A DNA stretch of 64,000 bases from VAXT01 sp963774625 (GCA_963774625.1 CAVZFQ010000013.1:1240001-1304000), one strand, 5' to 3'; counted from the first letter of the stretch, positions 8,870 to 17,835 are shown. Notes: generated by a model from the sequence alone, not told the origin. A program made the numbers and translations.

Positions 8870-9580
8870 GTGAGCGTTGGCGCCTCAAAGTTTCAGACGG
8901 CCTACCTAGCGGCTCTCCGAACCCACATCGACAACCCGAGCGAGGGGACATTGAGGACCGCGTACGAGCTTGGTCGTGACGCAGTTGCGGACGAGTCCAG
9001 CGTGCTCGATCTGGCCGCTGTTCACCACGACGCCCTCGCAGTCTTGTTGTCCAGCAAACCAGACGCCGCAGGGGCTGCGGACGTCATTCCTGCCGCCGCG
9101 GCCTTCTACGTCGAGAGCCTGTCGGCGTCCGAGATGGTGCAGCGCGGCTTCCGCGAGGCACGTGAGGCAGCGCGCCTCGAGCGACGGCATGCCGCGTTGT
9201 TGCGACAGCTCTCGAACTTACTTGCCGACGCCTCGCTCGCGTTCGATGCGTCCGGGTCCCTCGAGGAGATGCTTCGGCTCGTGGCAGAGCAAGCCCGCGA
9301 GCTCACCAGGGCCAAGCGATCTCGTGTTGTGGCGACGGTGCGGGGTCGCTCGCGCCCGCTCGAAGTCACGTCGAGTGTGAACGTCGAGGCGGAAGTTTTG
9401 AGCAGCCCACCTTCCATTCTCTCCGCTCCGCTCACGACGCTCGACGGGCGTGAGTTCGGCGTGATCGAAGTTTTGGATCCGGAGAACGGGGACTTTCGTG
9501 AGGTCGACGAGGCAGTCTTGGTGCACGTGGCCCAGATGGCTTCTGCCGCTTTCGAACGAGCGCAGCACTATGTCCCTTAA
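8870..9580 (+). CDS. RsbU N-terminal domain fused to a GAF-like domain, no phosphatase domain
   Basis: A 236-aa protein. The N-terminal 85 residues (FQTAYLAALRTHIDN... to HHDALAVLL) resemble the RsbU N-terminal four-helix domain that RsbT binds. A coiled linker (about 85-115) and a GAF-like domain (about 115-230, ending VAQMASAAFERAQ) follow. The PP2C phosphatase domain that RsbU uses as output is absent and no continuation exists after the stop. It may be an adaptor that needs a separate partner. Start GTG 8870 is the first reasonable codon after rsbT. A strong hairpin follows. Confidence 0.65.
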   Translation: MSVGASKFQTAYLAALRTHIDNPSEGTLRTAYELGRDAVADESSVLDLAAVHHDALAVLLSSKPDAAGAADVIPAAAAFYVESLSASEMVQRGFREAREAARLERRHAALLRQLSNLLADASLAFDASGSLEEMLRLVAEQARELTRAKRSRVVATVRGRSRPLEVTSSVNVEAEVLSSPPSILSAPLTTLDGREFGVIEVLDPENGDFREVDEAVLVHVAQMASAAFERAQHYVP

Positions 9581-9591
9581 CCCAGAACGAC

Positions 9592-9621
9592 GCGAGGGGC
9601 CCTTGCGGCAAGGCCCCTCGC
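9592..9621 (+). terminator. Hairpin terminator after the stressosome-like cassette
   Basis: A 10-bp perfect stem (GCGAGGGGCC / GGCCCCTCGC) has an inner TTGC/GCAA pairing. It lies 11 bases after the stop of the GAF protein gene. There is no T-tract. Confidence 0.65.
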
Positions 9622-9648
9622 ACCTCGAACACACACGACTTTATATGA

Positions 9649-9660
9649 GACATAGATGTC
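9649..9660. promoter_or_regulatory. Candidate TetR operator, copy 2
   Basis: A second perfect GACATAGATGTC palindrome. The surrounding 16 nt (9648-9663) are identical to 6373-6388. It lies 31 bases upstream of the DNA glycosylase gene and just after the terminator, where a promoter is expected. It may place the glycosylase-GNAT-hydrolase run under the same TetR protein. Confidence 0.5.
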
Positions 9661-9690
9661 CCGCGCGATTCTCACAATAGGCTCGCCGTT

Positions 9691-10524
9691 GTGCCTCTCC
9701 TCACGCTTCCCGAGCCCTACGACTTCGAGCTGTCGACCGCCCGCTACCGAGCCTTCGGACCGGACAAGGCGAACCTCTGGCACGAAGGCGGCCTCCACCG
9801 GGTCATCGACGGGAGCGAAGTGCGGATCGTGGCGGCACCCGGCGGTGTCGACGCCGAGCCGCTCGACACCACAGCCGAGCCGGTCGTGCGGAAGCTTCTC
9901 GGATCGGAGTTCGACCTCGACCCGTTCTACGCGTTCGCCGAGCAGGAGCCTGTTCTGGGCCCTCTCGTCGCCAGGCTCCGCGGATTGCGGCCGCCGATCG
10001 CGGTCGAGCCGTTCGAGACCCTCGTCACGTCGATCACGGCGCAGCAGGTGTCGCTCTTCGCCGCCTTCGCAGTTCGCAACCGCCTGATCGAGAAGTTCGG
10101 CGTACGGATCCAAGAGGCGTATGCCTTCCCGACCCGTGAGCGCATGGCCGTCGCCGAGCCCGACGAGCTGACCCCTCTCGGCTTCTCGCGCCGCAAGGCG
10201 GAGTACGCCGTCGGCATCGCGCGCAGCGACCTCGACCTGCAAGCCCTGGGTGCGTTACCTGACGACGAGGTCAAGGCGGAGCTCACGGCGTTGACCGGGA
10301 TCGGCGAGTGGACCGCCGACTGGTTCCTCGCGCGGCACCTCGCGCGCCCGCGCGCCTGGCCGGCCGGCGACCTCGGCGTGCGGAAGGCCGTCTCCGCTTT
10401 CTATGGTGAGGGGCGAAACCTGACGACCGAGGAGGTACGCACCATGGGCGAGCGCTTCGAGCCGTTCCAGAACCTGACCGCGCACTACCTCCTCGCCGCG
10501 CTGGCGGGTGGCGCAGCCACGTGA
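9691..10524 (+). CDS. AlkA-type DNA-3-methyladenine glycosylase (HhH-GPD)
   Basis: A 277-aa base-excision repair glycosylase. The N-terminal half is a TATA-like fold (FELSTARYRAFGPD...). The helix-hairpin-helix region reads LTGIGEWTADWFLARHL and is followed by AGDLGVRKAV, where the Asp is in the position of the AlkA catalytic Asp. It likely removes alkylated purines. GTG start. The start of the next gene overlaps the 3' end (TGATCG context, 4 bases). The TetR operator copy lies directly upstream. Confidence 0.82.
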   Translation: MPLLTLPEPYDFELSTARYRAFGPDKANLWHEGGLHRVIDGSEVRIVAAPGGVDAEPLDTTAEPVVRKLLGSEFDLDPFYAFAEQEPVLGPLVARLRGLRPPIAVEPFETLVTSITAQQVSLFAAFAVRNRLIEKFGVRIQEAYAFPTRERMAVAEPDELTPLGFSRRKAEYAVGIARSDLDLQALGALPDDEVKAELTALTGIGEWTADWFLARHLARPRAWPAGDLGVRKAVSAFYGEGRNLTTEEVRTMGERFEPFQNLTAHYLLAALAGGAAT

Positions 10525-11517
10525 TCGTTCGCGAGGCGACCAAGGCCGATTTCCCCGCCGTCCGCGATCTCGTCGCGGCGTATGACGACGAGTTCTGGCG
10601 CCGGCCGTTTCCGCCGCAGCCGCTGCCGGACGAGTGGCTGACGGACGGCCGGCTGCTCGTTGCGGAGCGTGACGGAAAGGTGGCCGGGGTGGCGCGCGGG
10701 CAGCTGCGTCACGGCCTCGGCCGGATCAGCTTCGTCTATCTCCTGCCCGAGCATCGCCGGCATGGTCTCGGCAGCGCGCTCGTCCTGGATCTCCTCGGCT
10801 TATTTCCGCGAGCAGGGCGCCGAGCACGTCACGCTCGGCGTCGACATCTCGAACGAGGACGGCACGGCAGTCTGGCGGCGCCTCGGGTTCACCGAGTACT
10901 CGCGAGAGATGTCAGCCGACCTCGACTCGCTCGAGCGCCGCCTCGGACAGACGTCGAAGGAGGAGTCGTTCGGCTCCGTCCACGTTCAAACCGATGACCA
11001 GAGCACCGTCGCAGCCGCAGTCGAGCGCTTCGTTCCGCGACTATTCCGGTCGCCGGCAACCGTTGTCTCGGCGCCACGCCACGGCTGGGTTGCGCTGTAC
11101 AACGACGTCGCGTCTCGGGAGCCCGAACGGCTGCGCCGTCTCGGGTCGGAGCTCTCGCACATCACGGGTGGGGTGGTCCTCGCACTCGGCGTGGAGGAGG
11201 ATGCGGTTGTTCGCACCATTGCCTTCGAGCGCGGCCGGCTCATGGACGAGTACGTCTCCGTTCCGAACCACTACGGCCCGCTGCCGCCCGGGGACGCCGT
11301 CGCGCTGCGCGTGAACGCCCGCGTGCTCGCGCGGCTGACCGGGGCGCCGATGGAAGCGATCCGGAGGGCGGCCCCGAGCGCGGAATCGACAGGAGAGCTG
11401 TCGCCTCCCTCCGAGCAGCTCGAAGAGCTCGCGAGCATCCTCGGCGTCGAGGGAGTCGGTCTCGCTGTCGACGAGGCGGGTCAGCTCGAGGGCGCAATCA
11501 CGGTCGAGCACCCGTGA
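10521..11517 (+). CDS. GNAT N-acetyltransferase with C-terminal extension (frameshifted)
   Basis: About 331 aa after joining frames. Residues 1-150 are a GNAT domain: MIVREATKADFPAVRDL, then the acetyl-CoA loop in YLLPEHRRHGLGSALV, then GVDISNEDGTAVWRRLGFTEY. The frame changes by +1 near 10797, between LVLDLL and AYFREQGAEHV. The C-terminal 180 residues hold an unrecognised alpha/beta domain. The break falls inside the most conserved part of GNAT, so sequencing error is the likely cause. The gene overlaps the glycosylase stop and ends in a GTGA junction with the hydrolase. The acceptor substrate is unknown. Confidence 0.75.
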
Positions 11518-12158
11518 AGGTCGTCCTTCTGCACGCGTTTCCGCTCGACGAGCGGATGTGGGCGCCGCAGCGGCCGGCGCTCGACGGCCACGAGGTCGTA
11601 GCGCCTAATCTCTACGACCTCGGCGGCAACTCGATCGACGGCTGGGCCGAACGGATCCTGAACGATGCGCAGGGCGAGTTCTTCGCGGTCGGGTCGTCGA
11701 TGGGCGGCTATGTGGCGCTGGCCCTTGCCCGGCAGGCGCCCGAACGCGTGCGCGGGCTGCTGCTGGCGGGATCGCGCGCGGGGGCGGACTCGGACGAACG
11801 TAAAGCGGCGCGCAACGAAGGGATTCGCACGCTCCGTGAGGATGGGATCGAGGCCTGGCAGAGCCAGGCGCCTGCCCCACCTCCACCGGAACGGACCGTC
11901 GAGGAGCTGGTGCGCGCGACCGAGGCGCTGCGGGACCGGCGAGACACGACCGAGGTGGTCAGGACGTTCGCGGGCCCGTTGGCGTTCGTGGTCGGCGACC
12001 GTGACGATTTCCTGCCGGTGGCCGAGGCCGAGGAGCTCGCCGCGGCGGCTCCGGACGGGCGGCTCTACGTCCTCGAGGACACGGGGCACTTCTCGAGCAT
12101 CGAGCGGCCCAAGCGCTTCAACGAGATCCTGATCGAGCAGCTGCGGGCGGCGAAGTAA
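11514..12158 (+). CDS. Alpha/beta-hydrolase fold protein
   Basis: A 214-aa soluble hydrolase. The nucleophile elbow is GSSMGG near residue 63. The acid is probably the Asp in VVGDRDDFLP and the base the His in EDTGHFSSIE. LLHAFPLD near the N-terminus forms the oxyanion-hole region. GTG start in a GTGA overlap with the GNAT gene, so translation is coupled. The 3' end overlaps the opposite-strand DUF72 gene by 41 bases. Substrate unassigned. Confidence 0.82.
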   Translation: MKVVLLHAFPLDERMWAPQRPALDGHEVVAPNLYDLGGNSIDGWAERILNDAQGEFFAVGSSMGGYVALALARQAPERVRGLLLAGSRAGADSDERKAARNEGIRTLREDGIEAWQSQAPAPPPPERTVEELVRATEALRDRRDTTEVVRTFAGPLAFVVGDRDDFLPVAEAEELAAAAPDGRLYVLEDTGHFSSIERPKRFNEILIEQLRAAK

Positions 12159-13074
12159 CGGGAACCCCTCGCTTCTCGAGCAGCTCTCGCAGCATCTCCG
12201 CATTGGTCGGCGCCTGCGCCGCCTCGCGGCCGCCCACGCGGCTGTGGTTGTTGTTGTTGAACAGCACGTAAGCCTGCTCGGCCTTCTCCGCCAGCTCGCG
12301 CAGCGGGTCGACCCACTCCTCGAGCTCCTCCTCGGAGTAGAGGTAGTCGAAGCGCGCCGCCGCGCTCTTGCCGCGGACGTTCCAGGTCTCAGCGTTGCGT
12401 CCGTGGAACCGCACGTAGGTGAGCGGGCTCGTGAGCGCGAGCACGGTGATGGGCACGTTCTTCGCTTCGACCTTCGGCGCGTCGACGACGACGTGGGTCA
12501 TGCCGTGCTGCTCGAAGAATGCGAGCGTCGCGTCACGCTGATCCTCCTCGTACCAGGCACGGTGCCGGAACTCCACGAGCATGTCGTAGCCGTCCATCTG
12601 CTCCCGGGCCCACTCGAGGTAGTCGAGCGACGAGGTCTTCGGCACCACGTACGGCGGAAACTGAAAAAGGATCCCGCCGAGCTTCCCTGCCACGCGCAGA
12701 GGCTCGAGCGCTTCGTTGAAACGCCGGAAGATCTCCGCGCGGAACTCGCGTGAAGGGCGCTCGACGCGCCCCCGATCGTCGAGCGGAGCTTCGGCGCGCA
12801 GGTCCGGCGGCAGCTGCTCCGCCTTCACTGGATGCCGCGTCATGACCCCGAAGGCCTTTACGTGCATGACGAATCCCTCGGGCGTCCGCTCGGCCCAGCG
12901 AGCGACCATCTCTTCGCCGGGCAGCCGGTAGTACGTCGAGTCGACCTCGACGGTGTCGAAGTGCTCCGCGTAGTAACCGAGGCGCTCACCGGCCGGCGTC
13001 CCCTTGGGATACCAGTGCTTCGAGAGCGCCTCGTCCGCCCACGAGCAGGTGCCGATGCGGACCTTCGCCGCCAC
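12118..13074 (-). CDS. DUF72 family protein (TIM-barrel, YecE-like)
   Basis: A 318-aa member of the DUF72/YecE family, whose biochemical role is unknown. Signatures are IGTCSWAD at the start, NTVEVDSTYY-type segment (here FDTVEVDSTYYRLP), FQFPP, VEFRHRAWY, YVRFHGRN and the C-terminal YVLFNNNNHS. The C-terminal 30 residues are low-complexity and overlap the hydrolase gene. GTG start. The gene lies immediately downstream of a secreted protein gene on the same strand. Confidence 0.85.
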   Translation of the reverse strand: MAAKVRIGTCSWADEALSKHWYPKGTPAGERLGYYAEHFDTVEVDSTYYRLPGEEMVARWAERTPEGFVMHVKAFGVMTRHPVKAEQLPPDLRAEAPLDDRGRVERPSREFRAEIFRRFNEALEPLRVAGKLGGILFQFPPYVVPKTSSLDYLEWAREQMDGYDMLVEFRHRAWYEEDQRDATLAFFEQHGMTHVVVDAPKVEAKNVPITVLALTSPLTYVRFHGRNAETWNVRGKSAAARFDYLYSEEELEEWVDPLRELAEKAEQAYVLFNNNNHSRVGGREAAQAPTNAEMLRELLEKRGVPVTSPPAAARSGSR

Positions 13075-13090
13075 CGCACGAACGCTAGCG

Positions 13091-14150
13091 CTAGCAGCCG
13101 AGGGAAGCGCGTGCGGATCGTGCTGCTGCGCACCGCGAGCGCAGCGAACGTCGCCGAGACGCAGCCCAGCGGTGCGCGAGGCGGTGGCGTTTGGCAGTGC
13201 CCGAAGGACTCCGCATTCGCAAACGGGGTGTCGAGCCGGGCCTGGTAGTACTGGATCCGCGTCCGGGTGCCGACCCTCGGCCGGCGAACGGTGAACGTCC
13301 CGGTCGCTTTCACCCTGACGCGGGCCACTCGCTTCAGCTTCCGCGGGCTCGGGCCCGCCCAGATCTCGACGGTCGCCGGGATCGCGTTCCCGGGCAGGTC
13401 GACCTTCCCCGTCAGCGTGACCACACGGCCCTTGCGCTTGGCCGTCAGCGTCACCCGGACCGGGAGGGGCACGACGGCGCGAGCCTCGACGGCGCCGGCG
13501 TCGTTCGAGCTCGAAGTACCCGGGACGTAGGGCGTGAACGTCGCGCTCCAGAGGTGCGCGGCTCGCCGGGCCGGATTCGTGAAGACGCTTCGCACTTCGA
13601 AGATCGTCGTGAGCAGCTCAAACTTTTGCGCGGTGTCGGCCGCCGCGGCCAGGCAGAACCTGATGTGAGCCGAGACTCCGGCCTCGGCCGTCACGTCGTC
13701 GACGTAGACCGGGATGCTCACAGGAGTGCCGAGCACGGTCACGTTCAGCAGCCACACCGCCGTGTGCAGGCCTTGCGCGCGGGCGCACTGGTTGTTCGGC
13801 GCGCCGGTGAACTCGGCCGGATTCGCCACGACGACCTGACCGGTGACGTCGACCTCTGTATTGCCAGCTCCGCGCACGAGGGCCGTGGCCGCGACATCGC
13901 CGATGACCGTTCCCGGCGGGGCCACGAGGCGCTCGCTGTAGCCGGCGGGGACGGAGATGTCGACGAACGCGGTTGCCTCGTCGTCACGGCTCTGGGAGAC
14001 GCCGATCACGAGGGCGGTCGGGGAGCGCAGGGTCTGAAACTCGCTGGCGACCAGCAGGGTCGGCACGTAGGCCGACCACGCCGCGTTCGCGGAGACGAGT
14101 GCGACGAGGCTCGCGCACGCGACGAGGGTCAGGCGGATTGAAATTCGCAT
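13091..14150 (-). CDS. Secreted protein of unknown function, probable 3'-end frameshift
   Basis: About 352 aa. Signal peptide MRISIRLTLVACASLVALVSANA, then a domain with two Cys residues (NNQCARAQ, IRFCLA) and a C-terminal beta-domain (VRVTLTAKRKGRVVTLTGKV...) ending CVSATFAALAVRSSTIRTRF. Read without a break, the frame runs on to 12858 inside the same-strand DUF72 gene, which is implausible. One base later there is a TAG at 13093-13091 right after the conserved tail, so a +1 insertion near 13105 is likely. The upstream sequence AGAGAGAGG before the ATG acts as a ribosome site. No function can be assigned. Confidence 0.55.
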
Positions 14151-14234
14151 AGAGAGAGGATCCCTTTCTTGCTCGGAGTGCTTCTTCCTCGAACAACTCA
14201 TCGGCAGATGTGGCCGAGGCCTACAATCGCGAGC

Positions 14235-15056
14235 GTGGACCCCCGGCCCGTCGGCGTCTTCGACTCGGGCATGGGCGGACTCACCGTCCTGCACGAGTGT
14301 CTCGTGACTCTGCCGCACGAGGACTTCGTCTATCTCGGAGACGGGGCGCGCCTGCCGTACGGGCCGCGGCCGCTCGACGAGATCCGCCGCTTCGCGGGCG
14401 AGATCGCCGGGTACCTCGAGCGCGAGGGCATGAAGCTGATCGTCGCCGCCTGCAACTCGGCGACGGCGGCGGCGCTGCCCGAGCTGCAGGAGCGGCTCGA
14501 AGTGCCGATCGTCGGCGTCATCACGCCGGAGGCGCACGCCGCCGTCCAGACGACGCGCAACCGGCGCATCGGCCTGCTCGCGACGGAGGCGACCGTCGCA
14601 GCCGGCCGCTACGAGGAGCTCGTCCGCACCCTCGATGCGGGTGCGCGGGTGTTCCCGGTCGCCTGCCCGCGCCTCGTGCCTCTGATCGAAAGCGAGGAGC
14701 CGTTCGGCGCGGCGACGACGGAGGCGGTGCGGGAGTACGCACAGCCGCTGAAGGAGGCCGAGGTCGACACGGTCATTCTCGGCTGCACCCACTATCCGCT
14801 GATCCGCCCGATCCTGCAACGCGTGTTCGGGCGCGGAGTAAGGCTCGTGTTCTCTGCCGAGGAGACCGCGCGCGAGGTCGCGGAGACGCTCGAGCGCAAG
14901 GGGATCGAGAACGACCCAGCCCGTGAGGGCGCCGCCCGTTTCCTCACGACCGGCGACCCCGCCCTTTTCAAGACCCTCGGCGAGCGTTTCTTGCAGCTGC
15001 CGATCACCGAGGTCGATCGCGTGTCCCTCGCCGAGCTCGAAGCAGCAGCGGCTTGA
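14235..15056 (+). CDS. murI: Glutamate racemase
   Basis: A 273-aa cofactor-independent racemase supplying D-glutamate for peptidoglycan. VGVFDSGMGGLTV marks the N-terminus. The two catalytic Cys residues are in AACNSATAAALPEL and LGCTHYPLI, and YLGDGARLPYG is also typical. GTG 14235 is chosen because it places the start directly before DPRPVGVFDSG. The stop overlaps rph (TTGA), opening a run murI-rph-mgtC-rdgB. Confidence 0.95.
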   Translation: MDPRPVGVFDSGMGGLTVLHECLVTLPHEDFVYLGDGARLPYGPRPLDEIRRFAGEIAGYLEREGMKLIVAACNSATAAALPELQERLEVPIVGVITPEAHAAVQTTRNRRIGLLATEATVAAGRYEELVRTLDAGARVFPVACPRLVPLIESEEPFGAATTEAVREYAQPLKEAEVDTVILGCTHYPLIRPILQRVFGRGVRLVFSAEETAREVAETLERKGIENDPAREGAARFLTTGDPALFKTLGERFLQLPITEVDRVSLAELEAAAA

Positions 15057-15766
15057 GTCGCGCCGACGGCCGCCGCCCGGACGAGCTCCGTCCGCTGGAG
15101 ATCGAGCCCGACTTCCTGGAGCAGCCGCATGGCTCGGCGCTCATCACGTGTGGCAAGACTCGCGTTCTCTGCACGGCCTCGATCGACGAAGGCGTGCCCC
15201 GCTGGCTGAAGGGCTCGGGCCGGGGCTGGCTGACGGCCGAGTACTCACTGCTGCCCGCGTCCACGGGCCAGCGAACGCAGCGCGAGGCGAGTAGCGGCAA
15301 GCAAAAGGGCCGCACGGTCGAGATCCAGCGCCTGATCGGGCGGGCGTTGCGCCCCGTCACGGATCTGGAGGCTCTCGGCGAGCGAACGCTCTGGGTCGAC
15401 TGTGACGTGCTGCAGGCCGACGGCGGTACGCGCTGCGCCGCCATCTCGGGGGCATACGTGGCCGCTCGTCGCGCCCTGGACAGCTTCGGCCTCGGCAAGA
15501 CGCTCACCGATTCGGTTGGCGCCGTGTCGGCCGGGATCGTCGCCGGAGAGCCGTTGCTCGACCTGGACTACGTCGAGGACTCGGCCGCGGAGGTCGACGT
15601 CAACGTCGTCATGGCCGGGGACGGCCGTCTGATCGAGGTGCAGGCGACCGCCGAGCGAGCCCCGCTGACGCGCGACCAGCTCGATGCGCTACTCGACATG
15701 TCGGCGCGGGGGATCGAGGAGATCGAGCGGGCCCAGGCCGCAGCCGTAGAGGCGATCCGTGCCTGA
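15053..15766 (+). CDS. rph: Ribonuclease PH
   Basis: A 237-aa phosphorolytic 3'-5' exoribonuclease that trims tRNA 3' ends. It carries RADGRRPDELRP at the start, GWLTAEYSLLPAST, the phosphate-binding segment around GRALRPVTDL, DCDVLQADGGTRCAAI and the C-terminal EVQATAERAP. TTG start in a TTGA overlap with murI. It overlaps the MgtC-type gene by 8 bases. The murI-rph-rdgB order is a common actinobacterial arrangement, here interrupted by the membrane protein. Confidence 0.95.
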   Translation: MSRADGRRPDELRPLEIEPDFLEQPHGSALITCGKTRVLCTASIDEGVPRWLKGSGRGWLTAEYSLLPASTGQRTQREASSGKQKGRTVEIQRLIGRALRPVTDLEALGERTLWVDCDVLQADGGTRCAAISGAYVAARRALDSFGLGKTLTDSVGAVSAGIVAGEPLLDLDYVEDSAAEVDVNVVMAGDGRLIEVQATAERAPLTRDQLDALLDMSARGIEEIERAQAAAVEAIRA

Positions 15767-16433
15767 GCTCTCGACACTCGACGTGCTCCTGCGCCTGGGC
15801 CTCGCGGCCCTGCTCACGGGAGCGATCGGAGCCGAGCGAGAGCTGCGCGAGCGCTCTGCCGGCCTACGCACCTACATGCTCGTCGGCGTCGGCTCGGCTC
15901 TCTTCACGCTCGTCTCGGCCTATGCGTGGTCGGACTTCGTTCAGAGCGGCGACGTGCGGATCGACCCGACGCGCATCGCCGCCCAGATCGTCACCGGGGT
16001 CGGTTTCCTCGGCGCCGGCGCGATCCTGCGCCAGGGCCTGTCGGTGCGCGGGCTCACCACGGCGGCCGGCCTGTGGGCCGCAGCTGCGATCGGGATGGCG
16101 GCTGCCGCCGGCTTCTGGGTCGCCGCGGTGGTGACGACCGCGATCGTGATGCTCGCCCTTGCTCCGCTACGCGTCCTCGAGGGGCATCTGGTGCGCTTCG
16201 GCGGCGATCTCGGCACGCTCGAGGTTCATCTGCTCCACGAGGGCACCATCGGCCCCGTCGTCGACCTGCTGGGGCCGATGGGCGTGACCATCCAGAGCAT
16301 CGAGTTCGAGCCGACGGGAGAAGGTCGCTGGGTGCGGGTCGAGGTCGAGCTGCCCTCGAAGGGAGAGGCGGCCAAGCTGCTGAGCCAGGTTGCGGAGCTG
16401 CCCGGCGTCGAGGGCGCCAAGTGGAGCGGCTGA
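15759..16433 (+). CDS. MgtC/SapB family membrane protein
   Basis: A 224-aa membrane protein with four to five N-terminal transmembrane helices (residues about 8-130) and a C-terminal ACT-like soluble domain. The family signature is GAIGAERELRERSAGLRTYM plus GVGFLGAGAILRQG, LSVRGLTTAAGLW. MgtC-family proteins are linked to Mg2+ homeostasis and acid tolerance. The transported solute, if any, is unknown. GTG start overlaps rph and its 3' end overlaps rdgB by 13 bases, so it is part of the operon. Confidence 0.88.
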   Translation: MPELSTLDVLLRLGLAALLTGAIGAERELRERSAGLRTYMLVGVGSALFTLVSAYAWSDFVQSGDVRIDPTRIAAQIVTGVGFLGAGAILRQGLSVRGLTTAAGLWAAAAIGMAAAAGFWVAAVVTTAIVMLALAPLRVLEGHLVRFGGDLGTLEVHLLHEGTIGPVVDLLGPMGVTIQSIEFEPTGEGRWVRVEVELPSKGEAAKLLSQVAELPGVEGAKWSG

Positions 16434-16976
16434 AAGCCCGCCTCGCTTCGCAGAACGCGCACAAGCTGGCCGAGCTCCGAGACGCGCTTCCGGGCTGGGA
16501 GCTGGAGCTCCTCGACGCCGAAGAGTTTCCGCCCGAAGAGGGAGACACCTACTACGAGAACGCGCTGGCGAAGGCCCGTTTCGGGCGCGAGGTCGGCCCG
16601 CGCGGACGCGTGGGCCCTCGGCGAGGACTCGGGAATCGAGGTCGCCCGGCTCGGCGGTGCTCCGGGCCTGAAGTCGGCGAGGTGGGCAGAAGGCGCGCAC
16701 GTGGAGCGGGTGCTCGAGGCGCTGGACGGTGTGGAACGGGAGGCCCGGGGCGCGCGTTACGTCTGCGAGCTCGTTGCGCTGTCGCCCGAGGGCGAGGAGC
16801 TCCGTGGCACGGGGATCCTCGAGGGCCGGATCGCGGACGAGCCGCGAGGCGAGGAAGGCTTCGGGTTCGACCCGGTCTTCATCCCGGACGGCGAGGAACG
16901 GACCGTCGCGGAGCTCGGCAACGGGTGGAAGGCCGAGAACTCGCATCGCGCCCGCGCCGCCCGCGCGCTGTCCTGA
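16421..16976 (+). CDS. rdgB: XTP/dITP diphosphatase (non-canonical purine NTP pyrophosphatase), frameshifted
   Basis: House-cleaning enzyme that hydrolyses ITP, XTP and their deoxy forms. About 184 aa once joined. The first part (LASQNAHKLAELRDAL, TYYENALAKARFG) stops making sense near 16591-16607. One base later the frame continues as WALGEDSGIEVARLGGAPG, GFGFDPVFIPDG and the C-terminal NSHRARAARAL. The +1 break is inside a conserved Ham1 domain and looks like a base insertion in a G/C run. GTG start overlaps the MgtC gene. A 12-bp hairpin follows. Confidence 0.88.
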
Positions 16977-16980
16977 ACCA

Positions 16981-17009
16981 CCATGTCCGGTGCCAGGCAC
17001 CGGACATGG
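16981..17009. terminator. Palindromic hairpin between convergent rdgB and brkB
   Basis: A perfect 12-bp stem (CCATGTCCGGTG / CACCGGACATGG) with a 5-nt loop lies 4 bases after the rdgB stop and 5 bases before the opposite-strand stop. It is placed to terminate both genes. The sequence resembles dispersed palindromic repeats more than a classical terminator, since T-runs are lacking. Confidence 0.6.
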
Positions 17010-17013
17010 CTCA

Positions 17014-17835
17014 CTAGGCCAGCCCCGCTGCCTCCTCGGCATCGTCCGCTCGACGCCCCCTCGCGACCCACCAGTTGATCTCGGCGCCGAAGACGATCAC
17101 GTTCGAGATCAGATAGAGCCAGACGAGGAGGATCGCGGGTGCGCCGAAGGCCTGCAGCGCGATCACGTCCTGCGAGAGCCACAGATAGAGGGGCAGGATC
17201 TGGAAGCTCGCCTCCAGCGCGATCGTCGCAATGAGCGCGCCCGGCAGCACCTCCCTGACGGTCAGCTTCTCGTTCGTCAGCAGGTAGTAGACGGAGAACA
17301 GGAAGACGAAGACGAAGAGCGTCGAGATCACGATCGTCAGCACGAGCGCGACGTAGGAGTTCCCGAAGATGTCCCCCGCGAAGCGCTCCAGGACGGCCAC
17401 GCCCACGGAGCCGACGAGCAGGCCGACGAAGAGTGTGATCAGCGAACCGACGAGAAAGAGCAAGGCGAGCGCCTTGCCGTGGAAGAAGGAGCGGTTCGGC
17501 TTCCCGTACACGACGTTGAACGCCGACTCGAGCACGCTGAACAGCGAGAGCGATCCCCAGAGGACGAACACCGCACCCACGATCCCGAGTGCCGCCGCGT
17601 TGTCCTGGATCTGCTCGACGACGCGGACGATGCTGTCGACCGACGTCTCCGGAAACGTCTTGTTCAGCTCCGTGACGAGGAAGCTCGACTCGTCGGCCCG
17701 GCCGAAGAGGCCGAGCAGGGCGAGCGCCAGGAACAGCAGCGGCACGAACGAGAGCAGCGCGAAGTAGGCGATCATCGCCGCGAGGTGTGTTCCGCGGTCG
17801 TTGAAGAACTTGGCGAACAGCTCCCGCATGCGCAC
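17014..17835 (-). CDS. YihY/BrkB family inner-membrane protein
   Basis: A 273-aa integral membrane protein with about six transmembrane helices. The motif AYFALLSFVPLLF near residue 23 is typical of YihY/virulence factor BrkB proteins, as is the C-terminal LIWLYL-type segment (here ILLVWLYLISNVIVFGAEIN). The family has been described as transporter-like, but function is unsettled. Start is GTG 17835 or the ATG two codons later. Neither has a clear ribosome site. It is divergent from the Roadblock-like gene. Confidence 0.88.
   Translation of the reverse strand: MRMRELFAKFFNDRGTHLAAMIAYFALLSFVPLLFLALALLGLFGRADESSFLVTELNKTFPETSVDSIVRVVEQIQDNAAALGIVGAVFVLWGSLSLFSVLESAFNVVYGKPNRSFFHGKALALLFLVGSLITLFVGLLVGSVGVAVLERFAGDIFGNSYVALVLTIVISTLFVFVFLFSVYYLLTNEKLTVREVLPGALIATIALEASFQILPLYLWLSQDVIALQAFGAPAILLVWLYLISNVIVFGAEINWWVARGRRADDAEEAAGLA

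Noticed and set aside
12858..13090. Continuation of the secreted-protein frame into the DUF72 gene
   Set aside because: Residues beyond about 13100 become Arg/Ser-rich shadow sequence of the DUF72 gene on the same strand. A +1 break and TAG at 13093-13091 explain it better.
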